Source of the DNA: DTU015 sp012837895
GTDB lineage: Bacteria > Bacillota > Sulfobacillia > Fermentithermobacillales > Fermentithermobacillaceae
DNA length: 64,000 bases
Assembly (NCBI GenBank): GCA_050952085.1
Contig: JBMNKH010000004.1
Location: 1 to 64,000 of the forward strand
Direction: 5' to 3'
Below are positions 26,362 through 35,171 of this stretch, one piece after another. Each line of letters opens with the position of its first letter. Position 1 is the stretch's first letter. The translations under genes and the position numbers were made by a program. A model generated the notes under the pieces. It did no database searches. It was not told the DNA's origin and worked only from the letters and a program-made list of their open reading frames with translations.

Positions 26362-27711
26362 TCATGACTTCAAATATCGTCTGTAGAGTTCCCTCAGTCT
26401 GTTATCATCTTCTTTCCTGACCAGCACTTCGTTTTGTTTACGCCAGTACCGCCTAAACTGCCATCCACCTTTGAAAGAGCCCTCACCAACAAGTTCCAGG
26501 GCGTGTTGGATATACTCTGTATTAATGGCTTGAGCGTGATGGCAGAGTTCCTCCCCTTCTGCATCCTTTGCCAACTCAAACAGCTTGCTTTGGTATTCCC
26601 TGAGTACAGGTCGGAGCTGCGCCACTTTGTTATCATAATCCTTAAGCACAGCCCTGAACAACAGATTGTTGTACTTCCAACGATTTATACCCTCATTTTC
26701 GTCTGACATGGTGCAAGATCGCTGGTCGTCGTTAGGTCCGGCGTGAGGTTCGAGTTGAAGTGCGGATTGAGGTGCGGCGGCGCCGTCAGACTCAGTGCCT
26801 TCACCCTGGCTGTACAGGGCACCACAGCAGTCAAACTTGAGCGGCTTAAAAAGCTGGATCTCCGGACAAGGCCCTTCGGTGTACCATATTATCCCTGTCT
26901 CGTAATCGCATATCAGCGAAGCAGTTGCCTGGGAACTCACCAAACCTCCTGCTACCATCCCGATGTTTCTCATGGATGCGACACAGCCGGTTTGCTTGTC
27001 CCGCAGCACATCTATTGCGCCAGCCAGGTCAAAGTGACTGCGTTCCATAAGCTCCCGGCCGCGGCTTTCCCTGTGATACGCCCCTGCAAAATACGACACT
27101 ATGGGGTTTATGAAGTGCCGCTCGAAGTTTGTGACCTTGCCCTGAGATTCCGGCGAGATCCCGTCGAAATCACCTTTGAGTGATATTTTGTTGCTGATGT
27201 TGTAGTTGCTATTTAGCTTCTTGTATGCATAGTAGCGATCAACAGTTTCCAATACATACCCTTCACCTGGATCCGCGATGAGGTAGCTGTTGTGATAATA
27301 AAGGGGATTCTCAAATCCTCCATTGCCACCTTGCCCAAACCGTAGGATATTCTCTATGATGATTTCCAGCGCTTCCCTGGCTGTTGAGGCAAGCTCCAGG
27401 GCTGCCCTTAGGTGGTCCATGCCTAGAACGCCTGTCTTGTCCACGCCAACCTTGTTAAACGTCGCCTCGTTGCCAATTGAGACCCCCCGGCTGTTGACAC
27501 CCATTTCAGCTCCCCACATCCATGAAGGCTTGGAGAGCCAAACATCATGTTTTACCTCATAAGAAGTCATTTCTACGTATGTCTTGGGAGCGCTCATAGA
27601 ACCGGCGCGCACAAACAACATGTACTGGGGTTCATTTGGATCCCGGTCACTGTTCTTCGCAAAAAACGAAGTGGTGCCGTCAGGCCTCCTCATGTAGAAA
27701 GTGTCACACAT
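26362..27711 (-). CDS. C69 family dipeptidase
   Basis: 449 residues starting 'MCDTFYMRRPDGTTSFFAKNSDRDPNEPQ'. In this Ntn-hydrolase family Cys2 becomes the N-terminal nucleophile after Met removal, which fixes the start at 27711; GGGGGGAG lies 4 nt upstream. The 'AKNSDR.PNE' motif and 'GVNSRGVSIGNEATF' are typical. It hydrolyses dipeptides. The longer ORF to 27810 would bury the nucleophile. The C-terminal 90 residues are helical and charged. Confidence 0.93.
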   Translation of the reverse strand: MCDTFYMRRPDGTTSFFAKNSDRDPNEPQYMLFVRAGSMSAPKTYVEMTSYEVKHDVWLSKPSWMWGAEMGVNSRGVSIGNEATFNKVGVDKTGVLGMDHLRAALELASTAREALEIIIENILRFGQGGNGGFENPLYYHNSYLIADPGEGYVLETVDRYYAYKKLNSNYNISNKISLKGDFDGISPESQGKVTNFERHFINPIVSYFAGAYHRESRGRELMERSHFDLAGAIDVLRDKQTGCVASMRNIGMVAGGLVSSQATASLICDYETGIIWYTEGPCPEIQLFKPLKFDCCGALYSQGEGTESDGAAAPQSALQLEPHAGPNDDQRSCTMSDENEGINRWKYNNLLFRAVLKDYDNKVAQLRPVLREYQSKLFELAKDAEGEELCHHAQAINTEYIQHALELVGEGSFKGGWQFRRYWRKQNEVLVRKEDDNRLRELYRRYLKS

Positions 27712-28016
27712 GATTCTCCCCCCTTTGCAGACCATAAAAGACATAAAGGCCCCATACTCGTACCGCCCTGCTGATACGTTGAGGACACGGAGCTCGCATC
27801 CGGCGTGCATCAGGTGTCATCAAACGCCACACAAGATTCCTTTATACCACAAATCTCTCAGAACTCCTCTTCCAGTGAGTTCACGAGAGACGCATTGGAA
27901 TAGGATGCGCTCACCGGAGCGCAGAGCTTGTGTTCAATTGGCTCCGCCCGGCTCAAAAGAACACTTCCACCAAGCTTAGAAGGGCTCCGAACGCACGCAG
28001 TAAGCATCCAGGCCTG
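27712..28016. other. 305-bp intergenic region
   Basis: No gene seen. A small 6-bp stem (TGCGCT/AGCGCA, about 27905-27922) might end the upstream ABC exporter transcript, but there is no T-run. A TATAAA on the minus strand near 27836-27842 might be the -10 of the dipeptidase gene; no good -35 accompanies it. Confidence 0.3.
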
Positions 28017-29774
28017 TTAGTCCGACCTCAGGAGCCGGCCTGCTTGCTTTGAGCCAACGCGATTGCCTAGAGAGATCATGAGAATTGCCAATGCTACAAT
28101 GGCTACGTGGAGAGCAGCGTCCAGCCGGGCCAGCGAAGATTGAGGGTAGGTGCCCTTGGTTACCAGTATGGCAGGAATCATCAGCAGCACAGAAAGGGCT
28201 AATGCCACGGCCATGCTGGCAAACATCACCGTCAGTAGTTTCCCGGTTCCCCTCCCGCTCTTGGATGACCCAATTTCTACCCTAATGGTGAAATCCGGAA
28301 AATAGACATCGAGCAGAATCTGACATAGAGCAACTATGGTCGAAATGGACACACCCACCAAGAGCTTGCGCCATAGAGGATAATGCGGCAAACCACCAAA
28401 TTCGAAGGCACCGAAGAAGGGCAGCATCAATAGGATGCTCGGAAGCACAGCGTAAGCAAGTTTGGCCCGGAATAGGTCCCAGCCGTCAACTGGATTAGCT
28501 TGCAGCAACCAAAAAGAAGAACCTTCGCGGCTCAGGGAAACGCCTCCGGTCTGGGATCCGACTATTGACCCCATGATGCACGCCATCATAACAAGGGTGC
28601 TAGATAACATGCTTCGATCGGTTAGAGAATACTCGATTCCTCCTACACTAGCTCCACGCATTGTGTTGTAGGCGAAACACCCCAGCGCAATAGCGCTTGT
28701 CCCCAGGCTGTACCACAGCACAGGATCCCGGAGCAGCAGTTTCACATCTTTTCGTAGGATAGTCCAAAACGCACCTTGCATCTGGGAAGCATACGTTCTT
28801 GAGAAATGTATTCTGGCGGAAGCTGCTCCCGAGACTCTTGAAACGCCTGACGTCTTGCGTCTCCGCGCAGCCTTTCTCTTGCCAAGGCTCGTGGATGAGC
28901 TTTCCTCGAGACCCGACCAGCCTGCAAAATACAACCCGTTAGACATTTTCACTGCAAGCCAGGCCAGGGCAAGGGCACAGCAGGCCAGGGGCACGGCATA
29001 ATGAGAAGTTCTTACATCAAACCTCTCCAACGTACCGAGTACCAAGTTCACTGACCACGTAGTGGGGAGGTACCATGTCTTTTTGAGGTTAACGGATTCA
29101 ATCTGCCTGAGCAGTTCCATAGGATCTCCTGTAGAGAGTCTGGAACTCATCACCTGAGACGAAAGCACCATAAACATTCCCAGCAGCGCTGTAACAGCCA
29201 CAAAAAGGCGCTTTAACCTGGCGCCGGGCAAGTACCTCATTGCAGCAAGCAGCATCAATGTGACCGCTGAATGCACCAGAAGCAGCAAGAGGGAGTATGA
29301 CAACATAACCATCACATAAAACCCAAGCCCTACCCGGTTAACAGAGCCCCATGCAAACCAGACAGGAGCCCCAAACACCAATACCATGGGCAAGAGGGAT
29401 GTATACGCGGTGATGAACTTGGCTGCAAAGACCGCTCGAGAAGGAACAGGCTGGGAGAGCAGGAACCCGATATCATCAGATTCATATACTATCCGGAAGA
29501 TGAGCTGAAACCCGCTTAGAAATACCAGGACTATAACGTAGAGAGCGAGTCCGTTAAGTAAGTTGAGAGCTACGGCATCAGCCATTCCCGGGACGGCGGC
29601 AAGATAGGAATCAAGGTAACTGAAGAGTAAGTGTGCTCCGTAATATACGCCTCCACTCAGCCCAATCCAAAAGACAGGCAGCAGCGCCAGCTGCAGCTTA
29701 CCCTTCTTGCCGGCCTTCCTTCTGTTTAGCACCGACATCAAGTCGGTTCTAAGTATCATCCATATGTACTCCAC
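28017..29774 (-). CDS. ABC exporter permease, large ABC-2 type
   Basis: 585 residues with about twelve membrane segments in two halves separated by a cytoplasmic Arg/Lys/Ser-rich stretch ('SSSTSLGKRKAARRRKTSG'). Segments such as 'VIVLVFLSGFQLIFRIVYESDDIGFLLSQPVPSRAVFAAKFI' resemble the putative ABC exporter permeases of Bacillota. It follows its ATPase by 73 bp on the same strand. Substrate unknown. Confidence 0.8.
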   Translation of the reverse strand: MEYIWMILRTDLMSVLNRRKAGKKGKLQLALLPVFWIGLSGGVYYGAHLLFSYLDSYLAAVPGMADAVALNLLNGLALYVIVLVFLSGFQLIFRIVYESDDIGFLLSQPVPSRAVFAAKFITAYTSLLPMVLVFGAPVWFAWGSVNRVGLGFYVMVMLSYSLLLLLVHSAVTLMLLAAMRYLPGARLKRLFVAVTALLGMFMVLSSQVMSSRLSTGDPMELLRQIESVNLKKTWYLPTTWSVNLVLGTLERFDVRTSHYAVPLACCALALAWLAVKMSNGLYFAGWSGLEESSSTSLGKRKAARRRKTSGVSRVSGAASARIHFSRTYASQMQGAFWTILRKDVKLLLRDPVLWYSLGTSAIALGCFAYNTMRGASVGGIEYSLTDRSMLSSTLVMMACIMGSIVGSQTGGVSLSREGSSFWLLQANPVDGWDLFRAKLAYAVLPSILLMLPFFGAFEFGGLPHYPLWRKLLVGVSISTIVALCQILLDVYFPDFTIRVEIGSSKSGRGTGKLLTVMFASMAVALALSVLLMIPAILVTKGTYPQSSLARLDAALHVAIVALAILMISLGNRVGSKQAGRLLRSD

Positions 29775-29847
29775 ACCAACACCTTCTTCTTTTCAAACAG
29801 ACTATCCGTGGCGCTACCGGGACGGACCTCCAAGGCCCGCAGACACC

Positions 29848-30639
29848 CTATTCAGCCTGCAGGTTATCAGCATCCGGCGCCAAGTGCTTGATGAGCTCTT
29901 TGTACTCCTCGCCTCCGGTGAGTTTGAGGAAAAGGTCCTCGAGGGAAACCGCTTCACCTGTTCCAGGAAGAACCCGCCGCCTGAGATCATCGACACTGCC
30001 TTCAGCAATCAGATGTCCCTGGTGAATAATACCCACCCGGTCACACATCCTCTCGGCAATCTCCAAGATGTGGGTTGACATGAAAACTGCCCGTCCGGTC
30101 TGGGCAAACTGCCTGAGCACCTCTTTGACTAACCTGGCGCTTTTTGGATCCAAACCTACGGTAGGCTCGTCTAAGAAAAGCACTCTAGGCTCATCCAGGA
30201 GTGCCGCAGCTATGCAAACCTTCTGCCTCATTCCATGGGAATAAGTTGAGAGGAGTTCATCTTGCCTATCGCTGAGTTCAAACATGTAAAGAAGCTCTTC
30301 CATGCGATCAGCAGCTTCTTTGGGGTCCATCTTCCTTAGATCAGCCACAAACTGCAAGAGTTCCCTGGCGGTCAACTTCTCATAGACGTTTGGAGTGTCA
30401 GGAACGTAGCCTATCATTGCCTTGGCTTCCACCGGTTTTTCATGGACATCAATGCCGCATATCTTTGCCCGTCCTGCAGTCGGTGACAAGAGCCCGCACA
30501 GCATCTTGATCGTAGTGGTCTTGCCTGAACCGTTCGGTCCGAGAAAGCCGAATATCTCTCCTGGGCCCACTGATAATGTAAGCTCATTTACGGCGGTCAA
30601 CGCCCCGTACACCTTGGTAAGTCCCTCAGCCCTGATCAA
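29848..30639 (-). CDS. ABC transporter ATP-binding protein
   Basis: 263 residues. Walker A 'GPNGSGKTTTIKMLCG', Q-loop 'IGYVPDTPNVYEKLT', signature-like 'YSHGMRQKVCIAAAL', Walker B 'VLFLDEPTVGLDP' and the switch 'MSTHILEIAERMCDRVGII'. The TTG at 30639 is preferred since GAGGAGAGG lies 8 nt upstream and the product begins 'MIRAEGLTKVYG'; a TTG at 30660 is possible but poorly placed. It powers the permease that follows. Confidence 0.92.
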   Translation of the reverse strand: MIRAEGLTKVYGALTAVNELTLSVGPGEIFGFLGPNGSGKTTTIKMLCGLLSPTAGRAKICGIDVHEKPVEAKAMIGYVPDTPNVYEKLTARELLQFVADLRKMDPKEAADRMEELLYMFELSDRQDELLSTYSHGMRQKVCIAAALLDEPRVLFLDEPTVGLDPKSARLVKEVLRQFAQTGRAVFMSTHILEIAERMCDRVGIIHQGHLIAEGSVDDLRRRVLPGTGEAVSLEDLFLKLTGGEEYKELIKHLAPDADNLQAE

Positions 30640-30920
30640 AAGTTGTTCCTCTCCTCTCAAGTTACGGTTGCAGAGTGCAGACTCTGTCGCTTATTACTGC
30701 TACGGGGCTGCCCTGTCCCGCGCAAGTCCCTTTCTATTCTATACGTTCTTCTGCATACAAAGCATCTCGGTGCAGGTTAGTCCTACTTCGATACCCTGGA
30801 CAGACCGGTTTCTCCATTGACCGGTTTCTCAATTGATCGTTTCGTTAACGCACTGCTTGCTTCCTGCAGCCCGTTCCTGCTGGTGGAACGCGGAGGGGTA
30901 CATTCCCAAGCGGGCAAAAC

Positions 30921-31590
30921 GGTGCACTGCGTATGCCATTATGCGCCGTCAGTTCATAAGGAGGCGCCAGATTGGTGCATCACGTGCACCATTTAGGGCT
31001 GCCATCCCGCCAAAAGGAGCCAAAACGGTGCACCACGTGCGCCATTTAGCACTGCCATCATGCGAAAAAGAGCGAAAACGGTGCACCACGTGTACCATTT
31101 AGCGTTGCGATCCCGCCAGAAAGAGTCAAATCGGTGCACCACATGCACCATTAGGAGCCGTCATGCTGTGAAAAAGAGCCAAAATGGTGCATCACGTGAG
31201 CCATTTGGCGCCGCCATCCCACGAAAAAAAGCCAAAATGGTGCATCACGTGCACCATTTAGGGCTGCCGTCCCGCCAAAAAGAGTCAAAACGGTGTACCA
31301 CGTGCACCATTTAACGTTGCGATCCCACAAGAAAGAGCCAAATCGGTGCATCACATGCACCATTACGAGCCGTCATCCCGCGATAAAAGGCCAAAACGGT
31401 ACACCACGTACACCATTTAGGGCTGCCGTCCCGCCAAAAAGGGCCAAAATGGTACACCACATGAGCCATTAGGAGCCGTCATCCCGCGAAAAAAAAGCCA
31501 AAATGGTGCGCCACGTGCACCATTCAGCGCCGTCAACTCGCAAGAACGAGCCAAGTCGGTGCATCACATGCACCAATAGGCGCCACCACA
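30921..31590. repeat. Tandem array of about 13 imperfect 53-bp repeats
   Basis: Units begin with GGTGCA at 30921, 30974, 31027, 31080, 31133, 31186, 31239, 31292, 31345, 31398, 31451, 31505 and 31558: the period is 53 bp, with one step of 54. Each unit opens with a dyad close to GGTGCAC-CAC-GTGCACC (7-bp arms, 3-nt centre), then CATT(TAG), a variable G/C-rich block (GGGCTGCC, GAGCCGTC, GCGTTGCG types recur), and an A-rich end GAGCCAAAA. Both halves are conserved, so there are no CRISPR-like spacers. 53 is not a multiple of 3, and open frames crossing the array change with each unit, so it is unlikely to be coding. It fills the gap between the ABC ATPase start and the livF stop; 30640-30920 holds nothing else recognisable. 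Confidence 0.9.
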
Positions 31591-31591
31591 A

Positions 31592-32308
31592 TCATTCCCC
31601 CAGATAAGCCTCGCGGACTTTATCGTTGTTCAGCAATTCACGCGACTCACCATGGAGTACCACCTTACCGGTCTCAAGCACATAGGCACGCGAAGCAGTG
31701 TTGAGCGCCAAGTGGGCGTTTTGCTCCACAAGCAGCACGGTAGTGCCGCCACGGTTGATTTCCCTTATGATGCGGAAAACATCCTTCACGATCATAGGTG
31801 CAAGCCCCATGGAAGGCTCATCTAAGAGCAGCACCTTCGGCCTGGACATAAGCGCCCGCCCCATGGCAAGCATCTGCTGCTCCCCTCCGCTCAAGGTCCC
31901 TGCGAGCTGCTTTTCCCTCCCCTTTAGCTGGGGGAACAGCGAAAACACCTGGGCCAGATCATCCCTAATCTGCTGCCTACCAAGTCCTCTCCCTGACCTG
32001 GAATACGCACCCAGCTCCAGGTTCTCAATGACAGTCATCTGTGAAAACACCCGTCTTCCTTCGGGTACGTGGGAGATGCCTATTTTCACAATGTCTTCAG
32101 GGTTGCTCCGGGTTATGTCCACATCGTCAAACTTAATTGCCCCTTCAGCAGGCTTCAAAAGGCCGGAGATAGTCTTGAGCGTAGTTGTCTTCCCAGCCCC
32201 GTTAGCCCCGATCAGGGCCACAATCTCACCCTGGGCAACTTCCATGGAGACCCCTTTCAGCGCCCTTATCGACCCATAGCAAGTCACAACATTCTTAAGC
32301 GACAACAT
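31592..32308 (-). CDS. livF: Branched-chain amino acid ABC transporter ATPase LivF
   Basis: 238 residues starting 'MLSLKNVVTCYGSIRALKGVSMEVAQGEIVALIGANGAGKTT' (Walker A). 'HVPEGRRVFSQMTVIENLELGAY', signature 'LSGGEQQMLAMGRAL' and Walker B 'VLLLDEPSMGLAP' are LivF-specific. The ATG at 32308 has GGGAG 9 nt upstream; the ATG at 32317 abuts that site. It overlaps the end of livG. Last gene of the liv operon. Confidence 0.95.
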   Translation of the reverse strand: MLSLKNVVTCYGSIRALKGVSMEVAQGEIVALIGANGAGKTTTLKTISGLLKPAEGAIKFDDVDITRSNPEDIVKIGISHVPEGRRVFSQMTVIENLELGAYSRSGRGLGRQQIRDDLAQVFSLFPQLKGREKQLAGTLSGGEQQMLAMGRALMSRPKVLLLDEPSMGLAPMIVKDVFRIIREINRGGTTVLLVEQNAHLALNTASRAYVLETGKVVLHGESRELLNNDKVREAYLGE

Positions 32309-33068
32309 TTGCTTCATCTCCCAAGTACGCCTTAATGACAGCCGGGTCCCGCTGGACTTCCTTCGGACTTCCTTCTGCAATCTTCGTCCCGTGGTCCAGA
32401 ACAGCCACTCTATCTGCCGTGCCCATGACCATCCGCATATCGTGCTCTATGAGGAGGATGGTCTTGCCTGCATCCCTGATGCGCTTGATCAGCGAGGTAA
32501 TCTCTTTTGTCTCCTGGAGGTTCATACCCGCAGCCGGCTCATCAAGCAACAGGAGTTCCGGATCAGTGGCAAGTGCCCTGGCGATCTCCAGCTGCCTCTG
32601 CTGCCCATATGAAAGGTTCGATGCCTTTTCATCCGGGTCGACGTCCAATCCAACGAAGTCCAGAAGTTCGAGACATCGTTCCCTGGTCTCCTTCTCTTCC
32701 TTTTTCACTCCTGGCATGCCTAGGATGGCTCCTAAGATCCCTGACCTCGTGCGACAGTGCCTGCCTATCATCACATTCTCCAGTACGCTCATCTGGCCAA
32801 AAATCCTGATGTTCTGAAAAGTACGGGCGAGACCCGAATTGGTTATCTGGTGAGGCTGCAACGCAGCCAGATTGCGTCCGTCGAGAAGGATCTCCCCGGA
32901 ACTCGGGCTGTATATGCCGGTTACCAGGTTGAACAAGGTAGTCTTGCCTGCCCCGTTAGGGCCTATCAAACCTAGGATGTCACCAGGATTAACCGACAGG
33001 CTGACCTCACGCACGGCTGTAATACCTCCGAATGATTTGCTCACTTCTCTCAATTCAAGAACCGGCAT
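32295..33068 (-). CDS. livG: Branched-chain amino acid ABC transporter ATPase LivG
   Basis: 257 residues, 'MPVLELREVSKSFGGITAVREVSLSVNPGDILGLIGPNGAGKTTLFNLVTG' at the start, 'LARTFQNIRIFGQMSVLENVMIGRH', signature 'LSYGQQRQLEIARAL' and 'LLLLDEPAAGMN' typical of LivG. Start has GGAGGGGAAG upstream. Overlaps livM by 14 nt and livF at the other end. Pairs with LivF to drive uptake. Confidence 0.95.
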   Translation of the reverse strand: MPVLELREVSKSFGGITAVREVSLSVNPGDILGLIGPNGAGKTTLFNLVTGIYSPSSGEILLDGRNLAALQPHQITNSGLARTFQNIRIFGQMSVLENVMIGRHCRTRSGILGAILGMPGVKKEEKETRERCLELLDFVGLDVDPDEKASNLSYGQQRQLEIARALATDPELLLLDEPAAGMNLQETKEITSLIKRIRDAGKTILLIEHDMRMVMGTADRVAVLDHGTKIAEGSPKEVQRDPAVIKAYLGDEANVVA

Positions 33069-34116
33069 TTTCTTCCCCTCCTCCGCGCCCTACCCCGGTA
33101 CCTGTTGAACCGGTGCCAGGACCAATAGCCAATCCGGACACATGCTCGTTAACAACACAGCTATCGTCGCTGCCCGTTGAACCTTTCCAGTGCACTTTTT
33201 CCATAGCTGCAGCAATCCACTGTCCTAGCTTGCTGGACTGAAGCCTTCCAAACCCCTGAAACTTGCTCAACCTCGCGGCACGGAGGCCCTTCACCCCGGC
33301 CCCTACCAGCCCCTGGGGACGCACCAGCATCATGATTACCAGCAGCGCACCGTAGAACAGCATGCGGTGCCGGGATACAAAGTCAGACACACCCCGGAGC
33401 AATTCAGGCGCGTACGTCAACACCACAGCGCCGATAACCGGGCCTTCCAGACTGCCCATGCCTCCCAGGACCACCATGCTGAGGATTTCCACTGAGGCGG
33501 CAAAAGCAAAGGAGGACGGGTGCAAATACCTGAACCAGTGGGCGAAAAGCCCTCCTGCAACCCCTGCCCACGCTGCACTTATTACAAAAGCGAGTACCTT
33601 GCAACGTGTAACGTCAATGCCCATCGCCACGGCTGCGACTTCGTCCTCGCGGATGGCAGTAAGCGCCCGGCCGAAGCGTGAGTTCATGAGACGGGTCATC
33701 GTCCAGTACACCAAGACGGCAGCAGTCGCCGCCAGGGCAAGGTTGGTGTGCTTGGATATACCCCTTAAGCCAAACGGACCGCCGGTGATTCCCATATTGA
33801 GGATAGCTACTCGGATAATCTCTCCAAAACCCAGGGTAGCAATGGCAAGGTAGTCTCCTTTGAGCCGTAGCGTCGGAAGTCCCACGATCAAGCCAGCCAA
33901 TGCCGCCACTGCCCCTCCTGCAATCAGCGACACAGCAAAGGGCACATCATAAACCGACGTCAGAATTCCTGCAGTGTATGCCCCGATTCCCATGAACGCC
34001 GCGTGCCCAAGAGAAAGCTGCCCTGCGCATCCTGTGACCAGATTGAGGCTCAGCGCCATGATTGCATTGATGCTGGCAATCACCAGCAGCTGGTAATAAT
34101 ACGGACTAATCATCAT
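33055..34116 (-). CDS. livM: Branched-chain amino acid ABC permease LivM
   Basis: 353 residues. 'LSLNLVTGCAGQLSLGHAAFMGIGAYTAGIL' and 'LRLKGDYLAIATLGFGEIIRV' are the LivM signatures, with eight to ten membrane segments up to about residue 285. It then carries an unusual 65-residue hydrophilic tail, Gly/Ser/Thr-rich at the end, beyond the normal 'VRPQGLVG' terminus. The tail overlaps the livG start only by 14 nt, so it is not simply read-through of the neighbour. Confidence 0.93.
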   Translation of the reverse strand: MMISPYYYQLLVIASINAIMALSLNLVTGCAGQLSLGHAAFMGIGAYTAGILTSVYDVPFAVSLIAGGAVAALAGLIVGLPTLRLKGDYLAIATLGFGEIIRVAILNMGITGGPFGLRGISKHTNLALAATAAVLVYWTMTRLMNSRFGRALTAIREDEVAAVAMGIDVTRCKVLAFVISAAWAGVAGGLFAHWFRYLHPSSFAFAASVEILSMVVLGGMGSLEGPVIGAVVLTYAPELLRGVSDFVSRHRMLFYGALLVIMMLVRPQGLVGAGVKGLRAARLSKFQGFGRLQSSKLGQWIAAAMEKVHWKGSTGSDDSCVVNEHVSGLAIGPGTGSTGTGVGRGGGEENAGS

Positions 34117-34986
34117 TTACACCTTCTCCTGCAGATTTCGGCCAAGTATCCCGGAGGGTTTCACAAGCAGCACCAAAGCCAGTATCCCGAAGGCAATCGC
34201 GTCTCTCCATTCTGACTTGAGAAGGGCAACCCCCATGACTTCGGCCATGCCAAGCAGAATGCCGCCTAACATAGCTCCCGGGATGCTCCCGACGCCTCCC
34301 AAAACAGCGGCCGTAAAACCTTTGAGCCCCGGCATCATGCCCATAGACGGATCAACTGCGTTGAAATTCATTCCTATCAGGACCCCTGCTGATGCTGCCA
34401 AAGCGGAACCGATGGCAAAAGTGAAGGCGATGACACGGTTAACACTTATCCCCATTAAACTGGCAGTTTCTTTGTCCTCGGCCGTGGCCCTCATAGCTTT
34501 TCCGATCTTTGTTTTGTGGACTAGGAAATGAAGCCCAAGCATGAGTCCGACGCTTGTAAGCAGAATGAGTACATCGAACGAACTTATCCGTAACCTGCCG
34601 GTGGTGAACTGTTTCACTTCAAAGGGAATAGGAAATGCCCTGGTCTGAGGCCCCATCACAGCAAGGGCAAGGTTACGCAGGAATATCGACATGCCTATTG
34701 CGCTGATGAGCGCTGCAAGGCGGGGAGCTTTTCTGAGCGGCCTGTACGCGATCCTTTCAACTACAACACCCACGACCGCCGCCCCCGCCATTGCAATCAC
34801 CATCGCAGCGGCAAACGGAAGCCCTGCTATCTGAGAAGCAGTAAGCCCTATGAAAGCACCCACCATGTAGATTTCGCCATGGGCAAAATTGATGAGGCGC
34901 AACACGCCGTAAACCATGGTATATCCCAGGGCAATAAGTGCGTAAGAACTGCCTAGGGTGAGTCCGTTGACAACTTGCTGCAGCAA
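34117..34986 (-). CDS. livH: Branched-chain amino acid ABC permease LivH
   Basis: 289 residues starting 'MLQQVVNGLTLGSSYALIALGYTMVYGVLRLINFAHGEIYMVGAF', the diagnostic LivH amino terminus. TTG at 34986 is preferred: GGAGG lies 8 nt upstream, whereas the GTG at 34995 overlaps that site. Eight membrane segments. Ends one base before livM starts. Confidence 0.95.
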   Translation of the reverse strand: MLQQVVNGLTLGSSYALIALGYTMVYGVLRLINFAHGEIYMVGAFIGLTASQIAGLPFAAAMVIAMAGAAVVGVVVERIAYRPLRKAPRLAALISAIGMSIFLRNLALAVMGPQTRAFPIPFEVKQFTTGRLRISSFDVLILLTSVGLMLGLHFLVHKTKIGKAMRATAEDKETASLMGISVNRVIAFTFAIGSALAASAGVLIGMNFNAVDPSMGMMPGLKGFTAAVLGGVGSIPGAMLGGILLGMAEVMGVALLKSEWRDAIAFGILALVLLVKPSGILGRNLQEKV

Positions 34987-35171
34987 AACACACACCTCCG
35001 CCTAAGTCCAAGCAGGCCTGGGGAGGAGCAGACAGCACCTAAATCTCAAGTCATGGAAACAAGACCTGCTCCTACCCCGCTTTTGCCTGGTACTCAACTA
35101 CATCCAATCAGTAGCTGCTTTAAGACACAGTTACCCGTGTTACCTGATTTGGCTATCATCTGGCACGGCTG

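Noticed and set aside
31060..31363. Repeat-encoded proteins on either strand (rich in VHH or WCT motifs)
   Set aside because: The 53-bp period shifts the frame in every unit, no ribosome site is present, and the open frames arise from the repeat composition.
30921..31590. CRISPR array
   Set aside because: The whole 53-bp unit is conserved, including the part that would be spacer; the dyad and the A-rich end both recur in every unit. No cas gene is nearby.
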